64,000 nt of DNA from Shinisaurus crocodilurus (Eukaryota; Chordata; Lepidosauria; Squamata; Shinisauridae), in the NCBI GenBank assembly GCA_021292165.1, contig CM037876.1, forward strand, positions 109,807,379-109,871,378. The letters run 5' to 3'. The notes below the pieces were generated by a model. That model had not been told where the DNA came from and did not search any database. It saw only the letters and a program-made list of their open reading frames with translations. The translations under genes and the position numbers were made by a program. Shown here in pieces: positions 1 to 12,620 of this stretch; the first letter of the stretch is position 1; each line of letters begins with the position of its first letter.

Positions 1-1254
1 AAAACTTATGAAACAAACTCTACTGGTGGTATGTCCTTTTGTCATGACAGCATGAGCAAGAAGGTTGAAGCCACGGGCAGTGCTAATAGCAACCCAGTCA
101 TTGTCAGATGTACACACACAACAGGGTCCTCAGCGTAGTGCCTACTGGCACCAGCGTGCTTATAGAGACCTTCCAGAGTGCCCTCCAGGCTCTCTGCTCC
201 CTTCATTGAACAATTATGAATTATAATGGCCATGAGTTTATAGTAGCTCTCACCAACATAGTTTTCTCAGGCCCTCTTCTACAGTTCTGATTGGCCAGCA
301 TAATCAGAAAAAAAGGAGATGAGAGAAGAAAAGGAACAGTTCTACTGGACACTACCAGCAGAGAGGAGAGAGAGCGAAACCAGTTAGAATTGCTCCTTCT
401 CTTCTCCAATGAGAACTCGAATTAGAACTGAGAAAAGAGAACAGTTCTAATTGGACAGGATCAGCAGAGAGAAGAGAGAGTTCTAACTGGATGTGATCAG
501 CAGGAGAGCATGTGGATTCAGTAAGAGAAGAGGAGTGGAGATAGCAAGTCAGCAGCTGTACTTGTACCTCAGTGGAAAAAGGAAAGGTAGGTACTGTGGG
601 GGAAGGAAAAATGGAGGATAGGGCAGAGACTGGGGGAGGAAGAAAAAAATAGAGGACCTAGGGCTTGTGTGGGAGGGAAAGGGTGTGCATGTTGGTATGC
701 GTGGTGCATTTTATTTAGAGGCGATTTGGGGAAATGACTTGCCTTCTGTGAAATGGATGTTATGTTGGAGCAGAACACTGTGGGTTCAGAGTGGGGACTT
801 ATGTTTTGGAGGAGCTCATATACCCCACCTCTGCCTTTTACTAAGGTTCTTGGGCAGTTTACTTGTCCTTTAGTATTATGTGAAATGAATGTTTTGTTGC
901 AGTTGAGTGGTAAATATTGGGATGATAGCCCATGGCAGCAATTTTGTGACTGGCCCTTTATTTTTATTCCATGGCACTTCCTTGACATTCCAAATGTGCC
1001 CATGGGCCACTTTTGAGAGAGGTTCGAATGGAAGAATTAAGGTGGTTCTGAACCCCAAATGGATCTGTGAGAGAGATCCAAATGGGAGAATGCTTGTAAG
1101 GGATTGGTGAAAGGGATTCCCAATAGAAGAATTATGGTTTTTAACCGAAAGGGATCACAAAGAGACTGGTTCATTCACTCCAGCCAAAGTCATGGGATCC
1201 TTGGACCTCCTGGATATGCTTGGGACTACTAAAATAAGGGTTCAAACTGACACC
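1..1254. other. Intergenic, no gene seen
   Basis: No convincing coding region. Around 330-515 a diverged motif recurs about three times: a stretch like acagttctaattgga followed by an agcagagag-type purine run. It looks like a decayed tandem repeat. Short open frames overlap on both strands without family resemblance. Confidence 0.5.
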
Positions 1255-1417
1255 CTCTATTTTAGTGGTAGAGCACCTGCTTTGCATGCAGAAGGTGCCA
1301 GGCATCTCCAGATAGGGCTGGAAAAAATCCTGCCTGAAACCCTGGAGAGCTGCTGCCAGTCAATGTCAACAATACTGGACTAGATGGACCAATCTAAGGC
1401 AGCTTCCTATGTTTCTA
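1255..1417 (+). mobile_element. tRNA-derived SINE (tRNA-Ala-like head)
   Basis: The head carries a pol III A-box-like block (tagtggtagagc) followed by ctgcttTgcatgcagaagg, as in tRNA-Ala-type genes. The body (ctggagagctgctgccagt, ctagatggaccaa, ggcagcttcctatgt) is a common squamate SINE body. The B-box region between the head and 'gccaggcatctcc' is deleted, so this copy should not be transcribed by pol III. Classification is from remembered family sequence. Confidence 0.6.
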
Positions 1418-1739
1418 GTCCCCAAGCCCAAAACATTACACAGTAGCGAGTCACCCAGCCAAAAAAATACTGAAATTAGCACTGAGATCTACCTGGAAGG
1501 AGGCACACACAGCTCTAGAGGTAGACAAGTAGTTTATTAAGATGGGGAAAGGGGGGTGAGGAATGAAAAGTTATACAAAAGTCACAGAGAACCTTTACCA
1601 CGATACCCCAAGCAAAATAACAAAACACTAGCTGAACCTATCCTATACTTTACCATAGTAAGGGTCTCCCACAGGACAGGACTCTAGCCAGGGTTCAAGA
1701 ATGCACCAGCCTGCAACAACTTGAAACAAGAAGGTGGAG

Positions 1740-3040
1740 ACAAATCAGCTACCCCCACCACCCCTTTTATCTTCCAGACCCTGGCAACTCAGGGCAAATC
1801 TCTTGCACACACAACTCTAACACTTTATTTGAAGCTGTTTTGAAGATCTTCTGTGCCTTGATAGGGGTTAAGTGCCACTGAGAAAGTACTTTGAATTTTG
1901 GTTCCCTTGCACTTACATTTATTACCTTAATTGAACTAGAAATAAAACACTCATCCCAAAGAGAATGTTTATTGGTATCCCAAGATGCACTTCTCAACAT
2001 GCTTTTAATGCTTCAGATGATCCACAAAATAATCCAAGCTGCAATTTGTATAGACTGGATACCATGTCCTTTAACTCTAGAGCAGGGCTCTCCAACCTTG
2101 GGTCCCAAGATGTTGCTGGACTACAGCTCCCAGAATCCCTTGCTATTAGCCATGCTGGCTGGGTATGCTGGGAGCTGTAGCCAGCAACATCTGGGGACCC
2201 AAGGTTGGAGAGCCCTGCTCTAGAGGTTTGGAACTCAAAAGACATTCAAAATTAGTCAGCAGGCATGTTACCTCTGGTGATACATGACTATGACCAAGAT
2301 GGCGTATTTGCATATACTGAAACCAATGAAGGCTTATACGGTATTTACCAATTTCTCCTTCGTATGAGCCATAGAAATACACTGTTCATTGTGAATAATA
2401 TTCCAAAAACAACTCAGTCTCTTTTCCTTCCAAGCTTTATAGGCTATATTAACACGATTGTCTTTAATAGATGGATGAAATGTAAAGGGCATTAAAGGGG
2501 ATGCTGTAGGTTCTAATATTTTTGCCCATTGTTTCCATACTGCAAAAGTTGTACTGGATCTCGTTAACATGGAAACCTTGTACCTCTGTATGTTCCATCC
2601 CTATCCAATGAAAACCTCCCTGATGATATATTAATTGGTGTAATTGAAATGCTTCATAATACAAGTTTTAAATTTGAAACTCCTAGTCTTTACTTCTTTA
2701 AATAATTTTTTCATTACATTTTGGTCTTTTGTTATTCCATATGAAGTCAATTACTTCTTGCCATTTTTTAAAATATATTTCTAGAAGGTAAATAGAAATG
2801 GTCTGAAACAGGAAGTTGAGTTCTGGGAGAAATGTCATTTTGACAGCAGCAATCCTCCCAAACCATCCCCCCCTCCATGTTTGAAGTCTCCTTTATAGAA
2901 TGCCCCCACATTACAGCTTTCACAGCATCCCATATTGTTGAAAATGATATCCCTGGTGTTACATTTTCTTTAAAGGAATTTGTCAATTCTTTTTGTACCA
3001 GGTCCCTTGTAATTCGATTTGAAGCTGGCTGCACCCAACC
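1740..3040 (-). mobile_element. L1 LINE ORF2 remnant (rearranged)
   Basis: Read on the minus strand, this contains several decayed L1 ORF2 blocks. Near 2870-3030 there is the block before the RT (STIWDAVKAVMWG, compare the usual WDAxKAVIRG). Near 2750-2860 there is KMTFLPELNFLFQT then WQEVIDFIWNNKRP, which belongs after the RT. At 2334-2570 there is C-terminal sequence with AYKAWKEKRLSCFWN, and near 1860-1900 there is QWHLTPIKAQKIFK. The RT core that should lie between the first two blocks is missing, so the copy is internally deleted. Frameshifts and stops run throughout. A hAT MITE is inserted at 2083-2217. Confidence 0.75.
2083..2217. mobile_element. hAT-type palindromic MITE with perfect 8-bp TSD
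   Basis: A 135-bp near-perfect inverted repeat begins cagggctctccaacc and ends with its complement. It is flanked by the perfect 8-bp duplication ctctagag at 2075-2082 and 2218-2225. The CAG...CTG termini and 8-bp target duplication are the hAT signature. It is non-coding and inserted in the L1 remnant. Sister copies are at 11057, 34979 and 51517. Confidence 0.85.
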
Positions 3041-4252
3041 ATGGCTGTGCTTGCTATTTTGCTGGCCTCAACCCTTCCTCCCTGGATGGGCATCATAAGT
3101 TGAAGTACTGAGGATTTCCCCCCAAGCCCCCAACTCTGGTTGGTTTTTGTTGTTGTTGTTTTGCCTACTCCATATGGTAGCACTAATTGGCTTCTAATGG
3201 GCTGTTGTTAAATGGGGCAGCATCAGTCACAACAAGGCAGAGTAGGGTCCATGGGCCTGATTCAGCTTGTGGCAACTCTGCATCCAGCCCACAGAGGCTT
3301 CTGCCCCCTCTGCAGGCCCTGCCCCCTCTGCCCCTCTCAAGCTCTACCACCTCCACAGGCCCGACCCCCGTGAATTGGGAGGGGGAGCACTGTGAAGGGA
3401 GGCGGGAGAAGAATCCCTGCAGTTCTCTCCAGTCACCAGGGTGTTGCACCAGCTGCTCCCTCCACGGCACCCATCACACACTCCCCTGCACTGCTGCTTC
3501 CCTGTGGGCAAGCTTTCTTGGTCAGGGAAGCCCTGCACAGAGCCAAGTTGAGCTGGCCGAGTCCCCTTCACTCAGAGGAGTGAACGGGACAAAGCCAGCT
3601 AGGCTTGGTTGTGTATGGGGCTTCCATGACCAGGAGAACCCATGCAAATCCAAGCCTGGTCCCTGCCCAAGCTTCAGCCATGGAGAAAATGAAGTCAGAT
3701 GGGTGTGACCACAGTCTCTGCTGTCAGGGGGCCTCATGCCCATTGCCATCAGGGGGTGTGGCCACACCCACCTGAGGTCATATGACCTGAAGAGGGCTGG
3801 ATGGGTGGGATCATCTGGCCTCGAGCCTATTTGTTTGCCAGAGGGCCGAGTCAGACCAGGTGCTAAACATGCTTGCCCATGACATTTTGATGCCCAAGGC
3901 AAAGGGCACCTGCAGGACTGGTGATTTAATCTTACTTCAATACTAATGATGGGACAACATCCTCCACCTCACCTGAGGGCAGCAGGCTAGCTTTAGGGGT
4001 GCACGGCAGGTTGGCAGGAACACACAGCTGTCTTCCAACATTGGTTCCCCAGGGGGGCTGCACCTGCTGCCCCCTCCACACCACCCAGTATCGGCTGCCT
4101 GAGGTGACTGCCTCACTCTGTCTGATGGTAGGGCTAGGCATGGTCCTGAACCTACCCTTGTGGCTGGGTCACCCTCACCCTAACATGCCCTGCACCTCTT
4201 CTTCCATTGCAGATATCCTCTGTGGAAATTAATAACATTGTTTCCCTAGTTA

Positions 4253-4255
<3 letters not shown>
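3041..4255. other. Unclassified GC-rich stretch
   Basis: Moderately GC-rich and open in several overlapping frames (for example 3187-3708 on plus), but with no domain resemblance, no splice structure and no codon signal on one strand only. Two similar blocks (around 3470-3560 and 4000-4090, sharing gctgcacc...gctgc and ccctccac motifs) suggest an old repeat. I do not recognise a family. Confidence 0.4.

Positions 4256-4302
<47 letters not shown>
4256..4302. repeat. (CT)n-(GT)n microsatellite
   Basis: An uninterrupted CT run of about 36 bp passes directly into a short GT run. Confidence 0.95.
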
Positions 4303-4339
4303 CTTTTATGTCCTTTTTAAACTGAGTTTTAATAGAATA

Positions 4340-7300
4340 CAAAAACCAAACAGGTACATATTATGAGGCTAGCAGTGTTACAATGCATTACTCCAAAATG
4401 TGAATTGTGCAGATGGAGGAGCAAGGCTGCTGAATGTGCATTAGCACACACAATAAGTGGATACCACACTTCTATGAATAAGTCTCAGCTTTCCAGTCCT
4501 TTTATAAGTCTCAGTCTGTGTGCCAGCTTTTCAAAAAGAGTACTTTTCCATATTCTGTTCATCCATTTTTATGTTGATAGTCCAGCAGGTGATTTCCAAT
4601 TTAATGTAATCTCAAGCTGGGCAGCTGCAAGAATAACAGCAATGGTCTTTATGGAAAAGATTTCGTTCTCATCTTTGAAAACTGAAAGTAGGAGTAGGGC
4701 TCCACAATTTCTAATTCACTATAAGTAATTTCAAATATAGTAGTAAAAACTTGGTTCCAGAAGTCTACAGCTATTGGGCATAATTGCCATATATGTATTT
4801 AGAAATCAGTGTGACCACATCTTCTCAAGCACAATGGTGAAGAGATTTGTTAAAATAGTGTATTTTAGTCAGGGTGAAGTGCCACCAATGAACTACCTTT
4901 ATTTGTGGCTTCCTTTATTTGTACTGAAATTGTGCAAAACGAAAGTGGGGGGTGGGTTGGGTTGGGACCATTGTTGTTCCATTAGAGTTTTGATCAGGTC
5001 TGCTTCCCACACTAATTTTAGCCCTGATGAGTTTCCACAGATGAGACTGATTAACCGTTTATATAGTATGGAGACTAGACCTTTCAAGGAACTACTCTGG
5101 GATAAGCGTGCATGTCCAAAGATCATTAGTGCTCAAGGAATACCTTCTTCTAGCTAGTGTTTTAGCAAAATTGATTATTTCGTGTTTTTGTAGCCAGGAA
5201 ACCTTCACTCCTTGTAGACGTACTTCCAGGATAGGGAGGGAGATGGGTTGTCCCCTTATAAACAAGTCTCTAACATGGAAAAATCCCCTCTCACTCCAAC
5301 CCAGGAACTGTGCTGGTTTCTCTGTTCCTGCAAATTTAAGGTGGTCTAAAATTGGGCACGAGGGGGAGGGGGAGGGAGAAGGAGCAAGAAATTTTGCCCT
5401 TGCTTTCCAAATTTTGAGTGTTGCTTTGTAGAAGGGGGGTTTAAACCCTCTCTATTTCAGCCTCGGTAAGCTTCTTAAAGGGAAGTGCTAGGTGTGGGAG
5501 GCTGCTATTTAATTTTTCCATAGAAACCCAGGATACACCCAGATCATTTCTTGTGCTTTTTAACTGCTTGATCTGGAAAGAGGCAAAATACAATCATAAA
5601 TTGGGTATAGCAAATCCTCCTCTCATTTGACTGTGGTACTGTGCAGCCTTAATTAATCTAGACTTCCCCCCCTTGTTAATAAATCTCTCTAGTAGTTGCT
5701 ATTTTTTCAGTTTGTTATCTGCTGGGGGGATGGGAATCATGTAAAAAAGGAAAAGAAGCTTGGGCAGAATAATCATTTTTATAGAGGCAATGTTTCCCAG
5801 AACGGATAGCTTCATGCTTTTAATTTATGTTTCATCCCTTTTATGGGTGAGTGTGTAGTTTCATGGACGTAGCTGTTGCAAGTCTTTTGGCATTTGAATG
5901 CCCAGGTATATTAGGCAGGAGTGTCTCAAAGTTAGTTGGGATGCACTCTGAAATTTCTTTTGGGTGTGAAGTCATGTTTGTAGGCAAATTGAGTCAGATT
6001 TGTCATAATTTATTTCAAGACCAGTATGGCATTGGAAAGTGGCCAACATTTATTTGAGTGCCAGTATAGCTGTTTTTGGATTGGAAAGAAATAAAAGGAC
6101 ATCATCTGCAAAAAAAGATTAATCAAGTGGGTAGTGGGTCCTATCGTGAGTCCTTTAATTTTAGGGTGATGACGAATTGTTTGTGCCAGGGGTCCTAGAG
6201 CAATGGCAAAAAGAAGAAAGGAGTGGGGACCCTTGTTTTGTCCCCTTATGCAGTTGTATAGGCAGAGAATTTATTTGTATGGCTGAGTGCCTGCAAGGCA
6301 GTGTAGAGCTGAGCCATTGCTATCTGGAAATGCTCACCCACGCCCATTTTTTTGGTAACACTTTGAGCAGATAGGGCCATTCCACCCAATCAAAGTCTTT
6401 TAAAGCATATAAGGATACAGTAGAGACTGGGAATTTAGTAGAGTTGCTATGATGGACAATGTTTAAGACCCGTCGGATAGCATCAGCCATCTGACGGCCT
6501 GGCATGAACCCCATTTGATCCGTATGGATGTACTATGTGATGAATTGATCCAGTTGCTTGGCCGGGATGAATGTAAACAGCTTGGCATCTTTGTTAAGCA
6601 GTGTGATTGGGTGTTTTGGTGATTGGTAGTTTTAGGTCTTTACCGTCCTTAGGAATGACTACTGCCCCTGCTCTTTTCCAAGATTCTGAAATCCTGGAAC
6701 CTCCTAGCATTTCATTAAAACGGTTGTGAGATGTGGTGAGATTGAGATGGCAAAAGCTTTATAAAATTCCCCTGTAAAACCATCAATGCAGGGCAATTTG
6801 CCTGGTTTCAGGTGTTTAATAGTTAGTGAGCTCTTGTTCTGTTATAGGTTGGTTAAGCATTAAACTGTGTTTGGCCTCACTTGCTTTTATATCTAAGGAA
6901 TTTATAAAGGTACCTATAGCCAAGGGATCAGGGTTTTCTGAAGTGAATAGAGTGGCATAGAGCTCCTGAAAGGTTTCACTAATAAGCTTAGGATTGGTTG
7001 TTATTGACCCTTTTTTTGTTAGAATAGCTGGGATTGTTGTTGTAGCACTCCTTTGTTTGAGGGTCCTAGCAAGTAGCTTTGTTCTTTTGTTTCCAAATTC
7101 ATAATAATTGTGTTGTAGATTGATTAAGGAGGATTGTACTTTGGCAGAGATGGCCAAACTCACATCATTAATCAGAGAAAGGACAACATCCACAGTTTAT
7201 TGCTGAGTGGAAACCTCTAATTGACTTTTTCAGAGACTAGAAAATAATGATTTGTTTGTTTGTGGGTTCATGGAATAATAAGTGAATTTGGGACATCAGG

Positions 7301-8200
7301 AAAAAAAGAGATTTCTCATTCTGATTATCGAGTAAGAAAAATTATTGTTACCTATATTTGCTGGACGAGAAAATCAGAAGTCTGTTTTGTTTTGTTAATT
7401 GTTATATGTTCGATATTATGTGTTTGTTTTACATAGAATTTTTTTTTTTTTAAAGGTTTGTACTTTGTCAATTTCAAGAGCTTTAAGTTCTGCCCCTTTA
7501 GCAACTAGCTTAGCAATGTTTGTTTGTTTTTTTTTGCTTCCCATTCATTTATGTTCATCGAAGAGGGCTGCTCCTTCTTTTTTTAGTTCATCATTTCGCT
7601 TTTCTCAGGGTTTTTTTTTTTAGAGGGAGCACTGCTGAATGAACAGCCCCTGTAAGACAAGCCTTCAGTGTGTCCCACAGAAGGCTGGTGGAGTTTGTGG
7701 CATGTTGATTGACTGTATAAAAAATTGCTATTTCTCGCCACAATTTTCTCTTTAAAGGGCTCTCTTGTGAGCAAGCTTGGATTCAAGCTCTACATAAATG
7801 TTTTGCTATGGGTGATATCTGTGCTTAAGATCAATGACACAGGAGCATGATCAGAGATATTAATCAGGCCTATGCTGGAGTCAGTTACAGCTGGCAAGAG
7901 AGTGACTATTCATGAGTACGTCCCATGCCTTGGGAAGTAGTAAGTGTGGTCGCACTCGTTCCCACATAACACTCTCCATGAGTCAGTAAGCCATGCTTAT
8001 CAAGGTTTTTTTTTAGAGCAGTAAGTGCCTTAAGTGGTTGGGGTACACTAGTGCTTCTCTCCAAGTTGTGATTAAGGATGGCATTCATGTCTCCACCCAT
8101 CACTACATCACCTGTTTTAAAACATGCCAAGGCTGTCATAAAAAGAAATTGTGCCTGGGGCATAAAAGGAGGCTAGCATGAGGTGGTGTTCTGCAAGGGA
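4340..8200 (-). mobile_element. L1 LINE ORF2 remnant, endonuclease to C-terminus
   Basis: A long but heavily decayed L1 read on the minus strand. In order from 8160 downward: endonuclease fragment (GGDMNAILN at about 8100, SDHAPVSLI at about 7850); a pre-RT block with WDTLKACLTGAV near 7660; NYYEFGNKRTKLLARTLKQ near 7090; the RT start LKPGKLPCIDGFTGEFYKAF near 6780; MGFMPGRQMADAIRR at about 6500; and a C-terminal block (ILYKRLISLICG, KLVWEADL) near 4970-5070. Many stops and frameshifts break it. ORF1 and the 5' UTR are not recognisable. Human L1 ORF2p is about 1,275 residues, so most of the ORF2 length is represented. Confidence 0.8.
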
Positions 8201-9920
8201 ACCTTTCTCAGTGGCCGTCCTGGAAGTGGAGAGTGTCATCCCTGTCAGGGAGCTTAGTAGACTTAGGTGCGTCAACATCTAGCATCTCGCAAAGAGCTGC
8301 TGCCTCTCCACCCCCTGACTTTTCCCAATGTCAGTCAAATCATGCCCCCAGTAGATGTCTAAAAACAGTAGCTAAGAGGCCCATCACAGGAGGTGAGGCT
8401 GGGTCCACTCAGCAGCTCTTGTAATTGAAGCAGCACTTGATTCTCCACCCTGAGAAGATGATTATCAACCGGGTAAAATGTTATCAGTCTAAACTCTTCT
8501 ACAGTAGAGATGGCCAAACCTTTTGGCAGGTGTGCCATGGTCAAGTCAATCACAGGCCAAATATGTATCCTAGAGTTTGAGATAATGTATATATGATACA
8601 TTTCCAGTAGGTATCAGGAAGTTTTATCCACTTACCAATACACTGGGCTGATTTTCTTCTAGTCTACTGAGTAGGCCGCAATATATATGCCACAGACTGG
8701 CTCACAAGCCTTTCTGCTTCTGTCCAGGATTGCCACAAACTCCCAATGCCTAGTGGTATATGGACATCTATGCTTTACAGCCCACAATTTATAATATAAC
8801 AATATGTGTAAAACAAGAAGCCCAGCAAACATATATGTGAATCTCTAACATGACTATTTAAAAACAAACCAAGAACCTTGATATAGCTTATCGTCTGTTG
8901 TATATATGTCTGTCATCCTTAATATTAATTCAAATCAACATTGGAATATGCTTAAAATATCTTACTCAATATCAGATTTTATTTAAAAACATGCTAAAAA
9001 TGTGTAGCTAAATAATCAAAGCAATATTTGTTTCCTTTGGGGGAAAAATGCATACCTGCCCACCCACCAAATGCAAGCCAAAAATGTACAGGTTTTTTTT
9101 AAAAAAAAAAAGTCAGGCAAACAGGAAAAGGACAATTAGTATCGTTTAAGATATATTCCAGTGAGTATATAACTATTTTTCCTTAATAGCTGGTTTTATT
9201 TGCCTAAGGAAGAGTATTGCTTTTTTGTTGTGTATGCACCCATCTGCATACATGGGGCACAATCCATCCTCCCACATATTAGGTGGAGCTATTTTCCCTC
9301 TCTCCCCCTCCCTATTGGCCAGGAATATGGCAATGCTATTACCTTCCATGGGAAACACCTACAACCTCTCATATATTAATGCAGCCATCTTGCTCCTCCC
9401 CTGTGCCATGAGTGTAAATTACTCATGTGAGTGGGTGGATGCATCATGCCCAATGTTTGCTTTGAAGCCATGGTGCTAACAATGGCTATCATTTGCTTGT
9501 TTAATACTTGGCAGCATAGTCTGGATTTGGTGGTTTAATACTGTGCTCAAAATGCTCAATATGTCAGGAAATATCTATATGCTGTGTATATTGAGCTCTC
9601 TCTAAAGATTTAAGAGAAAGCCTGCTACGTGATCCAAAGGCCTAGTTCTCCGCAAGGGGATAGACTAGTATCTGGGCTGTACCACTTCAGACTCATGGCT
9701 CCTCTGTTAGGGATAGGAGAAAAAATTATTGGGTTTGCATTTTAATGTGAATTTGCCAAATTTGCACTTCCTGAACCTGCAAACGAACCAGAATTCAATT
9801 ATATGGAGAAATTCATACTTTTCTGACTATTGCGATTCAGTTTGCAAAACAAAAAATGCACACACAAAAAAGCACATCATAGGGAAAGTTGTGTACAAAA
9901 TGCTTATATTGGGGGAAAGA
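8201..9920. other. Intergenic, nothing recognised
   Basis: AT-rich sequence without a coding signal or clear repeat boundary. The first few hundred bases may be further L1 5' sequence, but I see no motif to support it. Confidence 0.4.
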
Positions 9921-9921
9921 G

Positions 9922-9952
<31 letters not shown>
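9921..9952. repeat. (CA)n-(TA)n microsatellite
   Basis: About ten CA units are followed by about five AT units. Confidence 0.95.
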
Positions 9953-11048
9953 TTGGAAAGGTGAGTACAAAAACTCATATTAGGAGAAATGTGCACGAAA
10001 CTACATACAAATTTTCATGTGGATGTTTTAGAAACAAAATTGCAAAATTGCTGAAATGGGATGGAATGAACTTAATGTTGGAAAAAATGAGAATCTGAGA
10101 AGAATGAAATTTAACAAATTCATTCATCTGTGTGCATAGAATATTAGGGTGTCAAAGAGAAGGCTAACCAAGAATCCCTCTCCCTGCCATCTGTTATGTA
10201 TCAGGATGTTTTTGTATGGAGAAACATTCAGCCATGTATGCCCCTACCTGCAGTCTGAAGTGGAACAGTCCAGACATAGATTTAGCACCTCAGTGAGGAC
10301 CAAACACCCTGTATCAACAAGGCCACATGTGCCGCCTGATATAACAACACGATGTCACAAATCATGGCATTACCCAGGCATTGCAAACAGGTAACCATTG
10401 CAAACAGATATACTATTATGATCAGGGTACAGAGAAGCTTCAAACTTTACATGACAATCCTGTTTACCATGGGTACACAGAGCACCCCAACACATACATA
10501 TAGGTATTTTTCAGTATACATATCTGTTCAGAGATTTCTGTGTTTGCTGCAGTAAACACAAGTGTATCTATGTTCACTGCACCACAAAGTGTGAAGCTGC
10601 TGTTGGTTATCAACAAACTAGGTTTCTTCTGCCTTCAGGTTTACATATAGAAATACAGTTCTTTGCCTTTTCTTAAAAACAACTCCCCCCAATAAACCCC
10701 CACAATAATAATCACAGATTAAAATGTTACGATTCAACAGGTACCACTATGCATCTTTGAAAGGCTTTTTAACATGTTGCTGCTTAATTTCCTGTGTGTG
10801 AGATGAAGGGATAGCAAGAGTCGGCTCACTGAAAACACTTGAGCGGATTAATTCTTCTGACAGCTATTCCAGAACAAGTCATCCACAAAATCAACAGTGC
10901 CAATATGAATGCCTCACTTAGGGGATAAATTACACAAACTAACGTGAACTGATGTCAACCATGTGACTATGAAATTCGATATGATGAAGAACATGGGGCT
11001 TCTGTCAAAACCAGCAATCTCATATTGAATTCCCCCTTTGTCCCCATT
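9953..11048. other. Intergenic, nothing recognised
   Basis: No coding signal, structured RNA or recognisable repeat was seen. Confidence 0.4.
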
Positions 11049-11056
11049 ACATATGT

Positions 11057-11191
11057 CAGTGTTCTCCAACCTTGGGTCCCTAGATGTTTTTGGCCTACAA
11101 CTCCCAGCATGCCCCAGCCAGCTACACTGGCTGGGGCATGCTGGGAGTTGTAGGCCAAAAACATCTGGGGACCCAAGGTTGGAGAACACTG
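11057..11191. mobile_element. hAT-type palindromic MITE
   Basis: A 135-bp almost perfect palindrome with cagtgttctccaacc at both ends. Flanking 8-mers acatatgt (11049-11056) and acatatag (11192-11199) agree at 6 of 8 positions. The arms meet at a gctacactggc centre. It belongs to the same superfamily as the 2083 copy but a different subfamily (tgttctcc rather than ggctctcc, and tttttggcc rather than ttgctggac). Confidence 0.85.
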
Positions 11192-11199
11192 ACATATAG

Positions 11200-12550
11200 T
11201 GATGAACTATGTGACATTTTCAGCACATCTCCTCCCTACGAGGCAGTGCCAGTGATTTGAAATGGGGGAAGGAAAATGCATGACTCGATAACATCATGTC
11301 TTGCATTTCCATTACTATGCTTTACAGGGGAGAACTGTACACGGGGCCCGCCATTTTCAGCGTGTTCCATGATCTTCAGCATGTCTAGTCCTGCAGGCCT
11401 AGCAGGTAAGGGTACATTCTAACAGTCGTTGTACTTCTAGAGTTCTAAGATGGCATCACTTTAATCATGCACCTTGAAGCATGAGTCTTATGGCATGCTG
11501 GAGATGGATGCTAATTTAAAGTTTCCTAGAAAATTAATGAAAACAATGAAAGCCCAGGTATACTAATTAGCCCTTGATTCCTGTCATATATAGCACTGTT
11601 GCCTAGTGTTGCCTAGTGAGTGATTTACTCCTGGGGATAAAAGTTGGGTTCCCCCCCTTAAATGTTATTTTTCTTTTTAAATGACTATTTAGTTAATACA
11701 AGTGTTTGTGTGATCCTGCAGAGAATGAGAATATTTTGTTTTATTTCACTAGATGAAGGAAATTTGTAGTAAAAATGAGAAGACAGAGGTAGTGTTATGG
11801 CCTACGATTTAAAAATGAAAAACAAAAATTTAGAAGCATTCATTCTCTCTCTTTCTCTCCCTTTAAAACATTTTTGGGACACCTTCCTTCATTCCAGAAA
11901 TCCTTTCCATACATACCCAGAACATACCATACAGAACTCCTAGCACACATGGTCCCATCCCCCCCCCCCGAAACTATTCAGAAAATAAATCAGATATTCT
12001 GACAACCCCATCCAAATACTTCAAGTCTTGAAAAGAAAATATGAATGAAAATGCATTTCACAGTATGGGCAGTAGGAAATCACCAGCAGGTTATACTCAA
12101 CAGTTATACTGGAAGCCGGGGGTCCACAAATGTTTTGGACCCGTGGGCACATTTGGGAATTTGCTGCGGGCACCACCACCTTATGGCTGCCATGATGACT
12201 TGGCTCGCCAAAAGACAAGTAATTCGTCCAAGAAACTGAGTACAAGCAGAAGAAGGGTCTGAACTCCAAATCTCCACATATTTGACCCGACAGAAGCACA
12301 ACAAAATTAAAATGCCAGGTTGTGATCCTATGTGTGTTTACATGGAACACCATGAGAATTTCTTCTGAGTAGACCTACACAGGATTGCTCTGCTCATCCT
12401 ACCCACACACACCCCTCTCCTCAGCCATAAAAGAAAGGAAAATGCCCCCGCCCCAAGGTTTCCCTACCTCGGCCTGAGCCTCAGCCACTCTATTCCCCAC
12501 CTGGCACTCCTACCTCCTCCCCTGCTATCAGAGCTCCTGTCTGGGAAGGT
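11200..12550. other. Intergenic, mostly unclassified
   Basis: No gene. Around 12112-12200 the sequence gggggtccacaaatgttttggac resembles an eroded hAT element end, but no partner terminus is visible. Near 12330-12390 is an eroded copy of the 'agtagacctacacaggattgc' MITE type seen better at 52764. Confidence 0.35.
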
Positions 12551-12620
12551 GCTGTGTGTGTGTGTGTGCACGCGTGTGTGTGTGTGTGTGAGAGAGAGAG
12601 ACAGAGACAGAGTGAAGAGT
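12551..12620. repeat. (GT)n-(GA)n microsatellite
   Basis: GT-rich alternation, interrupted once by gcacgc, is followed by a GA/CAGA run. Confidence 0.9.

Noticed and set aside
1255..1417. A tRNA-Ala gene
   Set aside because: The B-box and T-arm are missing and the sequence runs into a SINE body.
3187..3708. A 173-codon plus-strand frame
   Set aside because: GC-rich region with similarly long frames on the other strand, no family features, and no splice or start context.
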